NCBI RefSeq assembly: GCF_001514195.1
Contig: NZ_KQ948735.1
Span: forward strand, 1,043,413-1,107,412
DNA from: Streptomyces griseorubiginosus
GTDB taxonomy: Bacteria; Actinomycetota; Actinomycetes; Streptomycetales; Streptomycetaceae
Length of the DNA stretch: 64,000 nucleotides
Direction: 5' to 3'
Shown: in pieces, positions 29,675 through 37,692 of the stretch
Layout of the letters: each line of letters starts with the position of its first letter
Numbering within the stretch: the first letter of the stretch is position 1
The notes under the pieces: model-generated
The model's input: the letters and a program-made list of their open reading frames with translations, nothing else
What the model was told of the DNA's origin: nothing
Databases searched by the model: none
Translations under genes and position numbers: made by a program

Positions 29675-30861
29675 AGGGCGCCCTCCGTGCGCAGGGCCGT
29701 CAACTCGGCCTCGGTCAGGCCCAGTTCGGTCAGGATCTCGTCGGTGTCCGCGCCGTGCGGGCGGCCCGCCCAGCGGATCGCGCCGGGGGTCGAGGAGAGC
29801 CGGAACAGGACGTTCTGCATGCGCAGCGGGCCGAGTTCGGGGTCGTCGACGGTGGTGACGGTGTCCAGGGCCTGGTACTGCGGGTCGGCCATCACGTCCC
29901 GGATGTCCTGGACGGGGGCGATCGCCGCCTCCGCCTTCTCGAAGGCCGCGAGGACCTCGGTGCGGGAGCGTGCGGCGATCCAGGAGCCGACCGCCGCGTC
30001 GAGGACGTCGGCGTGTTCCGCCCGTTGGGCACCCGTCGCGAACCACGGCTCGTCGATCAGCTCCGGGCGGCCGACCAGGTGCATCACCCGTTCCGCGATC
30101 GACTGGGCCGACGTGGAGACGGCGACCCAGGTGCCGTCGGCGGTGCGGTAGGTGTTGCGCGGGGCGTTGTTGGCGGAGCGGTTGCCGGTGCGCTCCTGGA
30201 CGTGACCGAGCTGGTCGTACCAGGTCGGCTGGGGCCCGAGGGCCGCCAGGATCGGCTCGATGATCGCCATGTCGACGACCTGGCCCTCTCCGGTGCGGTC
30301 GCGGGCCGCGAGGGCCGTCATCACCGCGTACGCCGTGGCAAGTCCCGCGATCGAGTCCGCGAGGCCGAAGGGGGGCAGGACCGGGGGCGCGTCCGGTTCG
30401 CCGGTGATCGCCGCGAAGCCGCTCATCGCCTCGGCGAGGGTGCCGAAGCCGGGGCGCCGGGAGTAGGGGCCGAACTGGCCGAACGCGGTGACACGGGCCA
30501 GGACCAGCCGGGGGTTGACGGCGGACAGCTCCGGCCAGCCGAGGTCCCACTTCTCCAGGGTGCCGGGCCGGAAGTTCTCGATGACGACGTCCGCGGTCGC
30601 GGCCAGCCGGAGGAAGGTGGTGCGGCCGCCCGGCTTCGACAGGTCGAGGGTGAGGGTGCGCTTGTTGCGGCCCAGCAGCTTCCACCACAGGCCGATGCCG
30701 TCCTTGGAGGGGCCGTGCCCGCGGGAGGGGTCGGGCTTCGCGGGGTGCTCGATCTTGACGACCTCCGCGCCGAAGTCACCGAGCATGGTGGCGGCGAGGG
30801 GGCCCGCGAAGAGGGTGGCCGCGTCGAGCACACGCAGTCCCGCGAGGGGGGTCTCGGTCAT
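29671..30861 (-). CDS. CaiB/BaiF (class III) CoA-transferase
   Basis: 396-aa family III CoA-transferase. It shows LAGLRVLDAATLFAGPLAATMLGDFGAEVVKIEHP, NKRTLTLDLSKPGGR, the catalytic Asp region VVIENFRPGTLEKW, and GRPELIDEPWFATGAQRAEH near the C-terminus. The coupled downstream gene is a CoA-ester lyase, so this enzyme probably activates an organic acid that the lyase then cleaves. The acid is unknown. ATG 30861 overlaps the ribokinase stop (ATGA). Confidence 0.88.
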   Translation of the reverse strand: MTETPLAGLRVLDAATLFAGPLAATMLGDFGAEVVKIEHPAKPDPSRGHGPSKDGIGLWWKLLGRNKRTLTLDLSKPGGRTTFLRLAATADVVIENFRPGTLEKWDLGWPELSAVNPRLVLARVTAFGQFGPYSRRPGFGTLAEAMSGFAAITGEPDAPPVLPPFGLADSIAGLATAYAVMTALAARDRTGEGQVVDMAIIEPILAALGPQPTWYDQLGHVQERTGNRSANNAPRNTYRTADGTWVAVSTSAQSIAERVMHLVGRPELIDEPWFATGAQRAEHADVLDAAVGSWIAARSRTEVLAAFEKAEAAIAPVQDIRDVMADPQYQALDTVTTVDDPELGPLRMQNVLFRLSSTPGAIRWAGRPHGADTDEILTELGLTEAELTALRTEGAL

Positions 30862-31751
30862 GACGTGTACCCGGCCTCGATCTCGGAGCGGTAGGGCATC
30901 GACGCCGACGCGCCCTCCCGCTGGACGGAGAGGGCCGCCGCGGTGGCGGCCCAGGCCATCGCCTCCCGGATCGGCCGTTCCTCGCCGAGGGCGACCGCGA
31001 GGGTGCCGACGAAGGTGTCGCCCGCGCCCGTGGAGTCCACCGCGGTGACCCGGGGCGCCGGGACCGCGAGGGGTTCGGCGTCCCGGGTCAGGTAGAGGCT
31101 GCCCGCCGCGCCGAGGGTGATCACCACCCGGGGGACCCGGTCGAGGAGCGCGGCGCCCGCGGCGAACGGGTCGGCGATGCCCGTCAGGGTGGCGGCCTCG
31201 TGCTCGTTGGGGACCAACAGGTCGGTGGCGTCGAGGAGTTCGGGCGGCAGCGGCCGGGCCGGGGCGGGGGTCAGGATCGTCCGGACGCCGTGGGCGCGGG
31301 CGGTCTCGGCGCCGGCCAGGACCGCCTCCAGAGGGATCTCCAGCTGGAGGAGCAGGGCGTCGGCGGAGGCGATCAGGCCCTCGTCGCCGGGGACGAGGTG
31401 GTCGACGGTGCCGTTGGCGCCAGGGACGACGACGATCGCGTTGCCGCCCTCGTCGTCCACGACGATGTGCGCGGTGCCGGTGGGGCCCTCGACGGTGCGC
31501 AGGTGGTCGGTGGTGACGCCGGAGTGCTCCAGGGTGGAGCGCAGCCGGGGGCCGAAGGCGTCGTTGCCGACCGCGCCGATCATCGAGACGGTGGCACCGG
31601 CGCGGGCCGCGGCGATCGCCTGGTTGGCGCCCTTGCCGCCGGGGATCGTGCGGAACTCCCTGCCGGTGACGGTCTCCCCGCGCCGGGGTGCCTTGTCGAC
31701 GTAGGCGACCAGGTCCATGTTCGTGCTGCCGAGCACGGCGATGTGGGTCAT
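30858..31751 (-). CDS. PfkB-family sugar kinase, ribokinase-like
   Basis: 297-aa PfkB kinase. It shows the N-terminal VLGSTNMDLVAYVDKAPRRGETVTG, the GGKGANQAIAAARAGA signature and the C-terminal anion hole with catalytic Asp, VDSTGAGDTFVGTLAVAL. Both are closest to ribokinase (RbsK). It follows four ADP-ribosylglycohydrolase-type genes, so ribose or a ribosyl compound released by them is a reasonable substrate; this is inference. Its ATG at 31751 overlaps the stop of the last of three 12-codon mini-ORFs in the repeat array 31746-31878. Confidence 0.88.
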   Translation of the reverse strand: MTHIAVLGSTNMDLVAYVDKAPRRGETVTGREFRTIPGGKGANQAIAAARAGATVSMIGAVGNDAFGPRLRSTLEHSGVTTDHLRTVEGPTGTAHIVVDDEGGNAIVVVPGANGTVDHLVPGDEGLIASADALLLQLEIPLEAVLAGAETARAHGVRTILTPAPARPLPPELLDATDLLVPNEHEAATLTGIADPFAAGAALLDRVPRVVITLGAAGSLYLTRDAEPLAVPAPRVTAVDSTGAGDTFVGTLAVALGEERPIREAMAWAATAAALSVQREGASASMPYRSEIEAGYTS

Positions 31752-31878
31752 GGGCGGGCGGCTTCCGGGTCGGTGGGGTCGGTCATGGGCGAGCAGCCTC
31801 CCGGTGGACGATGTCGGTCATGGGCGAGCAGCCTCCCGGTGGACGATGTCGGTCATGGGCGAGCAGCCTCCCGGTGGG
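31746..31878 (-). repeat. 35-bp tandem repeat at an operon junction
   Basis: Four units begin at 31746, 31781, 31816 and 31851, spaced exactly 35 bases. The two middle units are identical; the unit nearest the kinase gene has diverged and the one at the glycohydrolase end is partial. On the minus strand each unit contains a GGGAGG-like ribosome site and an ATG that overlaps the preceding TGA. No unique spacers occur, so it is not a CRISPR. Confidence 0.9.
31748..31856 (-). other. chain of three ATGA-coupled 12-codon mini-ORFs
   Basis: Reading on the minus strand, the last glycohydrolase ends HREAARP-stop at 31853. Mini-ORF 1 (31818-31856) and mini-ORF 2 (31783-31821) both encode MTDIVHREAARP. 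Mini-ORF 3 (31748-31786) encodes MTDPTDPEAARP. Each stop overlaps the next ATG, and the third overlaps the kinase ATG at 31751. Twelve codons plus stop minus four overlapping bases equals the 35-base repeat, so the tandem duplication keeps the coupling intact. Whether they are translated cannot be told from sequence. Confidence 0.6.
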
Positions 31879-33205
31879 TGAGGTGGGCCAGGGTGTCGAA
31901 GCCGACGCCGTTGAAGTCGGCGACGGAGGTGGCGAGCCGGTTCTTGAGCGGGGCGGTCCAGTGGTCGGGCAGGCGCTCGGGGGCGCCGGTCAGCAGGGCG
32001 GCGATGCCGCCGGTCGTGGCCCCGTTGGAGTCGGTGTCCCAGCCGCCGCCCACCGCCCGGGCCAGGGAGCCGGTGAAGTCGCCGTCCGCGTGGGTGAGGG
32101 CGGCGGCGATGAGCGCGGTGTTGGGGATGGCGTGGACCCAGTGGTGTGCGGCGTGGGTGGCGTGGAGTTCGTCCACGACCGTGTCGAAGTCGTCGTGCCG
32201 CCGGGCCAGTTGGATCGCCTGGGTGATCGCCGCTGTCAGTCGCGAGGCCGGGGGGATCACGGTGAGACCGGTGCGCAGGCAGGCGTGGATGTCGGGAGTC
32301 GCCGCTGCCTGCGCGATGACCGCCGCGACGAACATCGCCGCGTAGACGCCGTTGGCGGTGTGGGTGAGGACGGCGTCCCGATGGGCCTGTTCGGCGGCCG
32401 CGCCCGGGTCGCCGGGGTTGGTCCAGCCGTGGACGTCGGCGCGGATCAGGGCGCCGATCCACTCGCGGAAGGGGTTGCGGTGCCGGGCCGTCCGCGGGGG
32501 TTCCAGGCCCTGGAGGAGATTGCGGTAGGCGACGCGCTCCGCGGTGAAGGTGCGGCCCGCGGGAAGCTCGTCGAGCCACAGCCGCGCCACGTCCGCGGTG
32601 GTGAAGCGGCGGCCGTGGCGTTGCAGCAACAGCAGGTTCAGCAAGGGGTAGTTGAGGTCGTCGTCCTCGGGCATGCCGTCGATGTTCTCGGCCAGGGAGG
32701 TGGGGGCCGAGCGGCGGTTCCAGGGGTGCGCGGCGAGCAGCTCCGCGGGGACCCCCTTCGCGGTGAAGTACGAGGTCAGGGGCCAGTTGCCGGTGGCTGC
32801 GGCGAGTTGTCGGATGGCGTCGAGGGGGAGCTTCTCCACCGGCTTGCCGAGCAGGCAGCCGACGGCCCTGCCCAGCCAGGCCGCTTCCAGCGCGTACCGG
32901 GTGACGGCGGCAGGGGCGGGCGACGGCCACGCCGGGCAACGGGCCCTGATGGCCGCGAGGTCCGTGGGTTCGTCGTCCGCCAACCGGCTCGGCAGGTCCG
33001 CCAGTTCGTCCAGGAGGTCCTCGGCGAGCTGTCGCAGATACCGGGACGCGGGTTCGGCCGAGGCGCCCGCCCGGGCCGGCGCCCCGGCACCGCCTGCCGC
33101 CCGCCACCGGGCCGCGATCGCCGAGGGCTCCCGGCCGTCCTGGCGTGCCTGGCGGAGTTCGTGGCCGAGCAGGTCCTCCGGCTGGACCCAGGTCAGTCGG
33201 AGCAT
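31853..33205 (-). CDS. ADP-ribosylglycohydrolase family protein 4
   Basis: 450-aa member of the ADP-ribosylglycohydrolase (DraG/ARH) fold, fourth of four in this operon. An N-terminal ~115-residue extension precedes the core. The core begins WLGRAVGCLLGKPVEKLP, where the usual Asp of GxAxGD is Cys. The first metal motif reads MPEDDDLNYPLL instead of TDDT, and the second is GGGWDTDSNGATTGG, which keeps the D-x-D-S ligands. This PEDDD variant is probably still metal-binding. ATG 33205 has GGAGG seven bases upstream and overlaps the preceding gene by 13 bases. Its stop starts the mini-ORF chain. Confidence 0.85.
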   Translation of the reverse strand: MLRLTWVQPEDLLGHELRQARQDGREPSAIAARWRAAGGAGAPARAGASAEPASRYLRQLAEDLLDELADLPSRLADDEPTDLAAIRARCPAWPSPAPAAVTRYALEAAWLGRAVGCLLGKPVEKLPLDAIRQLAAATGNWPLTSYFTAKGVPAELLAAHPWNRRSAPTSLAENIDGMPEDDDLNYPLLNLLLLQRHGRRFTTADVARLWLDELPAGRTFTAERVAYRNLLQGLEPPRTARHRNPFREWIGALIRADVHGWTNPGDPGAAAEQAHRDAVLTHTANGVYAAMFVAAVIAQAAATPDIHACLRTGLTVIPPASRLTAAITQAIQLARRHDDFDTVVDELHATHAAHHWVHAIPNTALIAAALTHADGDFTGSLARAVGGGWDTDSNGATTGGIAALLTGAPERLPDHWTAPLKNRLATSVADFNGVGFDTLAHLTHREAARP

Positions 33206-34359
33206 CTCGGACCTCCGAGCGCGGTGAGGGCCGACTCGTGGGCCCTGCGGCGGCGCACGTCCTGTTCGAAGATCTGCCGGGTGACGGCCGTCAGGGTCCG
33301 CGCCGGCTCCCAGAGGTCCAGGCGGCTCGCCTCCGCGACCTTCTTGGACCACTCGTCCGGAACAGGGCTGCCCAGGGCGCCCGCCACCGCGCCCGCCATC
33401 GTGGCGATCGAGTCGCAGTCCCGGCCGTAGTTCACCGCGCCGAGCACCGCGTGCCGGAAGTCGCCGCCGGCCACGACCAGCATGCCCAGGGCGACGGGCA
33501 GTTCCTCGATGGCGTGCAGGCGGGAGGGTCGGCGCGCGCCGAGCGAGGGGGCGCGGTAGTCGTCGCCGACGGTGTCGTAGGGGGACACCGCCGCGCGCAG
33601 CGGCCGTAGCGCCGACTCGAAGTCCGTGTACCGGGACGCCACTTCGCAGACCTTCTCGACGGCGGTGCGGGTGCCGTCCCTGGCGAGGGACAGACAGGCC
33701 GCGACGACCGAGTCGGGGGTCGCGCCGGGGGTGCTCGCCGCCGCCACCGCCGCCGCGAACACGCCCGCCGCCTCGCGGCCGTACGACGACTGGTGGGCGC
33801 CCGCGACGTCCAGGGCCTCGGCGTAGGCGGCGGCCGGGTTCGCCGCGTTGACCAGGCCGACCGGGGCCATGTACATCGCCGCACCGCAGTTGACGATGTT
33901 CCCCACGCCCGCCTCGCGGGGGTCGACATGGCCGTAGTGGAGGCGGGTGACCAGCCATTTCTCGGCGAGGAACAGACGGTGCAGGGGGAGGGCCTCCGCC
34001 TCCAGTTCGGGAATCCAGCGCGGGGTCGTCATCAGGTCCGGGACCAGGTGCTCGGCGATCGCGTAGGCGTCCAGGTGGTCGCCGACCCGGTCGTAGACCC
34101 TGATCAGGGCGTGGGTCATCAAGGTGTCGTCGGTGACGTGGCCGTCGCCCTTGTGGTACGGCGCGATGGGGCGGGCGGTGCGCCAGTCGTCGCCGTTCCA
34201 GGGGCCGACGATGCCGTGGACGCGGCCGGCGTGGCGTTCGAGGATCTGGTCGGGGGAGTAGCCCTCGACGGGGCCGCCGAGGGCGTCGCCCACCGCCGCG
34301 CCCACGAGGGCTCCGGCGATCCGTTCCTCAAGGCTGCTTTCTTGGGTTTTGGGCGTCAT
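33193..34359 (-). CDS. ADP-ribosylglycohydrolase family protein 3
   Basis: 388-aa ARH-fold hydrolase with a canonical-looking site: AGALVGAAVGDALGGPVEG at the start, the first metal motif GHVTDDTLMTH (TDDT) and the C-terminal NYGRDCDSIATMAGAVAGALG (D-x-D-S). The family removes ADP-ribose from proteins or cleaves related ribosyl bonds with two Mg/Mn ions. ATG 34359 (MTPKTQ) is chosen because AGGAGG lies 12 bases upstream, whereas the earlier in-frame ATG directly abuts it. It follows gene 2 by eight bases and overlaps gene 4. Confidence 0.9.
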   Translation of the reverse strand: MTPKTQESSLEERIAGALVGAAVGDALGGPVEGYSPDQILERHAGRVHGIVGPWNGDDWRTARPIAPYHKGDGHVTDDTLMTHALIRVYDRVGDHLDAYAIAEHLVPDLMTTPRWIPELEAEALPLHRLFLAEKWLVTRLHYGHVDPREAGVGNIVNCGAAMYMAPVGLVNAANPAAAYAEALDVAGAHQSSYGREAAGVFAAAVAAASTPGATPDSVVAACLSLARDGTRTAVEKVCEVASRYTDFESALRPLRAAVSPYDTVGDDYRAPSLGARRPSRLHAIEELPVALGMLVVAGGDFRHAVLGAVNYGRDCDSIATMAGAVAGALGSPVPDEWSKKVAEASRLDLWEPARTLTAVTRQIFEQDVRRRRAHESALTALGGPRCSD

Positions 34360-34367
34360 GCCCGGAA

Positions 34368-35684
34368 TCATCCTCCTGGGAGGGGCGGTTGTGCGGCTTC
34401 CAGGAGTCCGGCGAGTTCCACGAGGTCCGTGCCGGTGAGGCGGGGGAGGGCGCAGCCGGACAGGGTGCGGCAGGCGGCCTGCCAGCCGGCGGGGATCGAT
34501 CCGCTGCCGCCCAGGGCGCCGGTCAGGGCGCCGACCAGGGCCGGGGCGGAGTCCGCCACCCGGGACAGACAGGCCGCCGCGGGGACCGCCTCGGCGATCC
34601 GGCCCCGGGCGGCGGTGGCCAGCGCGAGGGCCACGGGGACGGTCTCGGCGGCTGCGATGCCGTAGCTGTAGACGTGGTCGACGATGTCGTGTTCCAGGGC
34701 GGGGATCAGGGCGAAGGCGCTGTCGGCGGAGCGGGCGAGGTCCAGCGCGTGGTGGGCGTTGCGGGCGATCTCGGTGCCGTCGGGGAGTTCGGCGAGGGCG
34801 GCTTGCACGCAGGTGTCGACGGGAGCGCCGGTCAGGGCCAGCGACAGGGCCGCGGCCATCGCGCGGGCGCCGTGCACGCCGTCGCCGTCCTGGGTGTAGC
34901 GGGCGTCGAACTCGGCCAGGTCCGCGGCGAGTCGGGGGGCGCCGGGGTGGGCGACGGCGAGGACGCAGGCCCGGACGCAGGCCGCGTCGTCGAAGTAGTG
35001 CGGGTTGTCGTGGCCGGTGGCGGGTGGGCGCAGGCCGGTGGCGAGGTTGCCGAGTCCCGCGCGTACGGAGATGCGGGCGCGCAGGGGGATCTCGGCGGAC
35101 TCGATCTCGGGGGCCTTGTCGGTCGCCGCGGCCACCTCGTCGGCGAGGGCGTTCCAGGTGAGGTCGATCGCGGTTCTCGTACGGCGGTCGCGGGGGAGGT
35201 CGCCGAGGGCGGTGTCGTCGGCCGCCCTGAGGAGGGCCTCCGCGGTGAGGGCCGCCCATTCGGCGTCGTCGGAGGGGCCGAGGCGGAGGGGCTCGGGGGG
35301 TTGGTTGAGGGCGATGGGGACCGGGAGGGTGGTGGTGGCGTTCTGCTCGGCGAAGGTGTCGAGTTCGCGGGTGAGGCGGCGGGTCCAGTCGGGGAGGCGG
35401 GTGGCTCGGTGGCGGGCGGAGGGCCAGCCGGCGGCGTCGCCTGCGGCCAGGCCCAGGAGGAGGCCGACGGTTCTGCCTGCCTCGGCATTTGTGTTCCCAC
35501 CCGCACCACCCGTTTCGCTTTCGTGGTCGGGTGCGGGTGGCCCCTGTGGGGCGGTCCCGCCGTCGGCGGCCGCGGGTGCGTTCGGGGGCGCCTCTGCGGG
35601 TGCGTTCGCGGGTGGAGCCGCGGGTGCGTACGCCGTCGCCGTCGTCGGTGTGGTCGGCTCGTCCCAGGGGGCCGGCGGGGTCAT
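34368..35684 (-). CDS. ADP-ribosylglycohydrolase family protein 2, degenerate metal site
   Basis: 438 aa. An N-terminal Pro/Ala-rich stretch of about 65 residues (PAAPPANAPAEAPPNAPAA) precedes an ARH-like core opening VGLLLGLAAGDAAGWPSARH. Family landmarks are weakened: the first metal motif is GPSDDAEWAAL rather than TDDT, and where paralogues have G-R-D-x-D it reads LSRVADSAPALVGALTGALGG, so one of the two C-terminal aspartates is missing. DARYTQDGDGVHGARAMAAA keeps the central pattern. It may have lost catalysis or changed substrate. ATG 35684 overlaps the stop of gene 1. Confidence 0.8.
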   Translation of the reverse strand: MTPPAPWDEPTTPTTATAYAPAAPPANAPAEAPPNAPAAADGGTAPQGPPAPDHESETGGAGGNTNAEAGRTVGLLLGLAAGDAAGWPSARHRATRLPDWTRRLTRELDTFAEQNATTTLPVPIALNQPPEPLRLGPSDDAEWAALTAEALLRAADDTALGDLPRDRRTRTAIDLTWNALADEVAAATDKAPEIESAEIPLRARISVRAGLGNLATGLRPPATGHDNPHYFDDAACVRACVLAVAHPGAPRLAADLAEFDARYTQDGDGVHGARAMAAALSLALTGAPVDTCVQAALAELPDGTEIARNAHHALDLARSADSAFALIPALEHDIVDHVYSYGIAAAETVPVALALATAARGRIAEAVPAAACLSRVADSAPALVGALTGALGGSGSIPAGWQAACRTLSGCALPRLTGTDLVELAGLLEAAQPPLPGG

Positions 35685-36697
35685 GAGGCGACCTCCGCCC
35701 CTGCGCCCGCCACCAGCGACTCCGCCACGTCCAGTACATGTCGACCCGCCATCGACGGCAGGCAGCTGCCTCTTGCCGGGCCGATCGCCGTGGCCCACAG
35801 GGGTGGGATCGCCGAGACGCCCCTCGTCGCGCCGGCCAGTGCTCCCGCGACCGCCGCCGTCGTGTCCGCGTCCCTTCCCATGTTCACCGCCGTCAGGACC
35901 GCCTCGCGGAAGTCGCCGTCGGCCGCCGCGTACGCGCCGAAGGCGAGGGCCACCGCCTCCGGGGCCAGGTCGGTCCACGGGTAGCCGCCGATCACCACCG
36001 CGGAGCGGACCGCCTTCTCGCCCCGGTGGGCGACGGCCACCGCCCGCCTGAGGGACCTCGCCGTCCAGCTGTCGTCCGGGATCACCGCCAGCGCGGAGGC
36101 GACCACGGCGATCGTCGGGGCGCCCGCCATCGCCGCGGCCACTCCCGCCGCGACCGCCTGGCCGCCGTAGATGCCCTCGCCGTCATGGCTCACCGAACCG
36201 TCGATCGCCACCAGCCGGGCCGCCTCCGCCGGGCGGCCCGCCGCGAAGACGCCGAAGGGCGCCGCGCGCATGGCGAGACCGTCGCTCCAGGCGTGCCGGT
36301 GCTGGGCCGAGATGGGGGCCGCGAGGCCCCTCCGGAGGTTCTCCAGGGTGCCCCGCTCGCTGAAACCGGCGCCCCGGAACGGGCCCTCGTCGCGGTCCGC
36401 GATCCACTCGTGCCAGGCCGCCTCCACATGGGCGGGGGTCAGGGCGGAGCCGTGCCGGGCCAGCAGCAGCCCCGAGAAGATCGTGTACTCGGTGTCGTCC
36501 GTGCCGGCGGGGGTCTCGGCCACGAAGCCCTCGATACGGCCCCAGCGGGCGCGGATCTCCGAGGGCTTCAGGTTCTCGGCGGGGGCCCCGAGGGCGTCCC
36601 CGACCGCCAGGCCGAGCAGGGCGCCGCGGGCCCGCTCGCGGAGTTCGGCGGTGGGCTGCGGCACCGGGGCCGAGGGGACGCAGGCGATCGATGTCAT
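35681..36697 (-). CDS. ADP-ribosylglycohydrolase family protein 1
   Basis: 338-aa ARH-fold hydrolase, first gene of the reverse operon. The site looks intact: ARGALLGLAVGDALGAPAE, TPAGTDDTEYTIFSG (TDDT metal ligands), DGSVSHDGEGIYGG and VNMGRDADTTAAVAGALAGA (D-x-D-T). ATG 36697 (MTSIACVPS) has GGAAAGG eight bases upstream. The operon promoter must lie in the 256 bases shared with the VIT transporter gene. Substrate unknown: protein ADP-ribose, free ADP-ribosyl compounds or other N-ribosides are possible. Confidence 0.9.
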   Translation of the reverse strand: MTSIACVPSAPVPQPTAELRERARGALLGLAVGDALGAPAENLKPSEIRARWGRIEGFVAETPAGTDDTEYTIFSGLLLARHGSALTPAHVEAAWHEWIADRDEGPFRGAGFSERGTLENLRRGLAAPISAQHRHAWSDGLAMRAAPFGVFAAGRPAEAARLVAIDGSVSHDGEGIYGGQAVAAGVAAAMAGAPTIAVVASALAVIPDDSWTARSLRRAVAVAHRGEKAVRSAVVIGGYPWTDLAPEAVALAFGAYAAADGDFREAVLTAVNMGRDADTTAAVAGALAGATRGVSAIPPLWATAIGPARGSCLPSMAGRHVLDVAESLVAGAGAEVAS

Positions 36698-36834
36698 ACG
36701 CGGGCCTTTCCACAGAGACACCTTTTGCGGATGTGTCCCACCATCGGCGGTTGACCGGAGCCTCCTCGGCCCCAACGTCACCCGGTCGAAATCTGTGCAG
36801 GCCTGCTATCGAATGAGCGCTCGACGGTAAAACC

Positions 36835-36853
36835 GCAGGTTAGCCCAGCCTTT
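36835..36853. promoter_or_regulatory. candidate iron box 1 (DmdR/IdeR type)
   Basis: The 19 bases around AGGTTAGCCCAGCCT match about 12 of 19 positions of the actinobacterial DtxR-family consensus (TTAGGTTAGGCTAACCTAA), including seven in a row. It lies about 100 bases before the VIT gene and upstream of the putative -10 at 36905-36910. Confidence 0.4.
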
Positions 36854-36904
36854 CCTTGCTGGCGGACGGGAATGCCCCGACGTACTGTGGGCGTTGTTGA
36901 GAAT

Positions 36905-36939
36905 TAGAATCTGTCCAAAGTTAGCTTTGGCTTAGCTTC
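36905..36939 (+). promoter_or_regulatory. putative -10 element and candidate iron box 2 before VIT gene
   Basis: TAGAAT at 36905-36910 is a perfect -10 for the streptomycete consensus, but I find no good -35. The 19 bases at 36921-36939 (TTAGCTTTGGCTTAGCTTC) match about 13 of 19 positions of the DtxR-family iron box. It would cover the transcription start. Confidence 0.4.
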
Positions 36940-36953
36940 CCTGGGGGACCGGA

Positions 36954-37685
36954 ATGGCCATCATCGACATCGAGGCGCCGCTGCACGAGGCGCACCGCGA
37001 CAACCACACGCACCGGGACGTCAACGGCGGCTGGCTCAGGCCCGCCGTGTTCGGGGCCATGGACGGGCTGGTCTCCAACCTCGCCCTGATGACCGGTGTC
37101 GCCGGTGGGGCCGTCGGTCAGCACACCATCGTGCTGACCGGGCTCGCGGGGCTCGCCGCCGGTGCCTTCTCGATGGCGGCCGGCGAGTACACCTCCGTCG
37201 CCTCCCAGCGCGAGCTGGTCGAGGCCGAACTGGACGTGGAGCGGCGCGAACTGCGCAAGCACCCGCAGGACGAGGAGGCCGAGCTCGCCGCCCTGTACGA
37301 GGGGCGGGGCGTCGAGCCGGAGCTGGCGCGCGAGGTCGCCCGGCAGCTGTCCAAGGACCCCGAGCAGGCTCTGGAGATCCACGCCCGCGAGGAGCTCGGC
37401 ATCGACCCCGGGGACCTGCCCTCGCCGATCGTCGCCGCGGTCTCCTCCTTCGGCTCCTTCGCGCTGGGCGCCCTGCTCCCCGTGCTGCCGTATCTGCTCG
37501 GCGCGACCGCGCTCTGGCCCGCCGTGCTGCTCGCCCTGTTCGGGCTCTTCGCGTGCGGTGCCGTGGTGGCCAGGGTGACCGCGCGGAGCTGGTGGTACAG
37601 CGGGCTGCGGCAGCTCGCCCTGGGAGGTGCGGCGGCCGGTGTGACGTACGCCCTGGGCATCCTGATCGGAACGGCCGTAGGATAA
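36954..37685 (+). CDS. VIT1/CCC1-family metal transporter
   Basis: 243-aa membrane protein of the vacuolar iron transporter family, which moves Fe2+ or Mn2+ out of the cytoplasm. It shows WLRPAVFGAMDGLVSNLALMTGVAGG, the second segment with LAAGAFSMAAGEYTSVASQRE, a charged cytoplasmic metal-binding stretch (about residues 80-140: ELVEAELDVERRELRKHPQDEEAEL is typical) and three C-terminal segments. GGGGGACC precedes ATG 36954. Two candidate iron boxes upstream suggest iron control. A hairpin follows the stop. Confidence 0.92.
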   Translation: MAIIDIEAPLHEAHRDNHTHRDVNGGWLRPAVFGAMDGLVSNLALMTGVAGGAVGQHTIVLTGLAGLAAGAFSMAAGEYTSVASQRELVEAELDVERRELRKHPQDEEAELAALYEGRGVEPELAREVARQLSKDPEQALEIHAREELGIDPGDLPSPIVAAVSSFGSFALGALLPVLPYLLGATALWPAVLLALFGLFACGAVVARVTARSWWYSGLRQLALGGAAAGVTYALGILIGTAVG

Positions 37686-37692
37686 GGAGGCC

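Noticed and set aside
31746..31878. CRISPR-like array
   Set aside because: The 35-bp units follow each other with no unique spacers, and no cas genes are present; they form coupled mini-ORFs instead.
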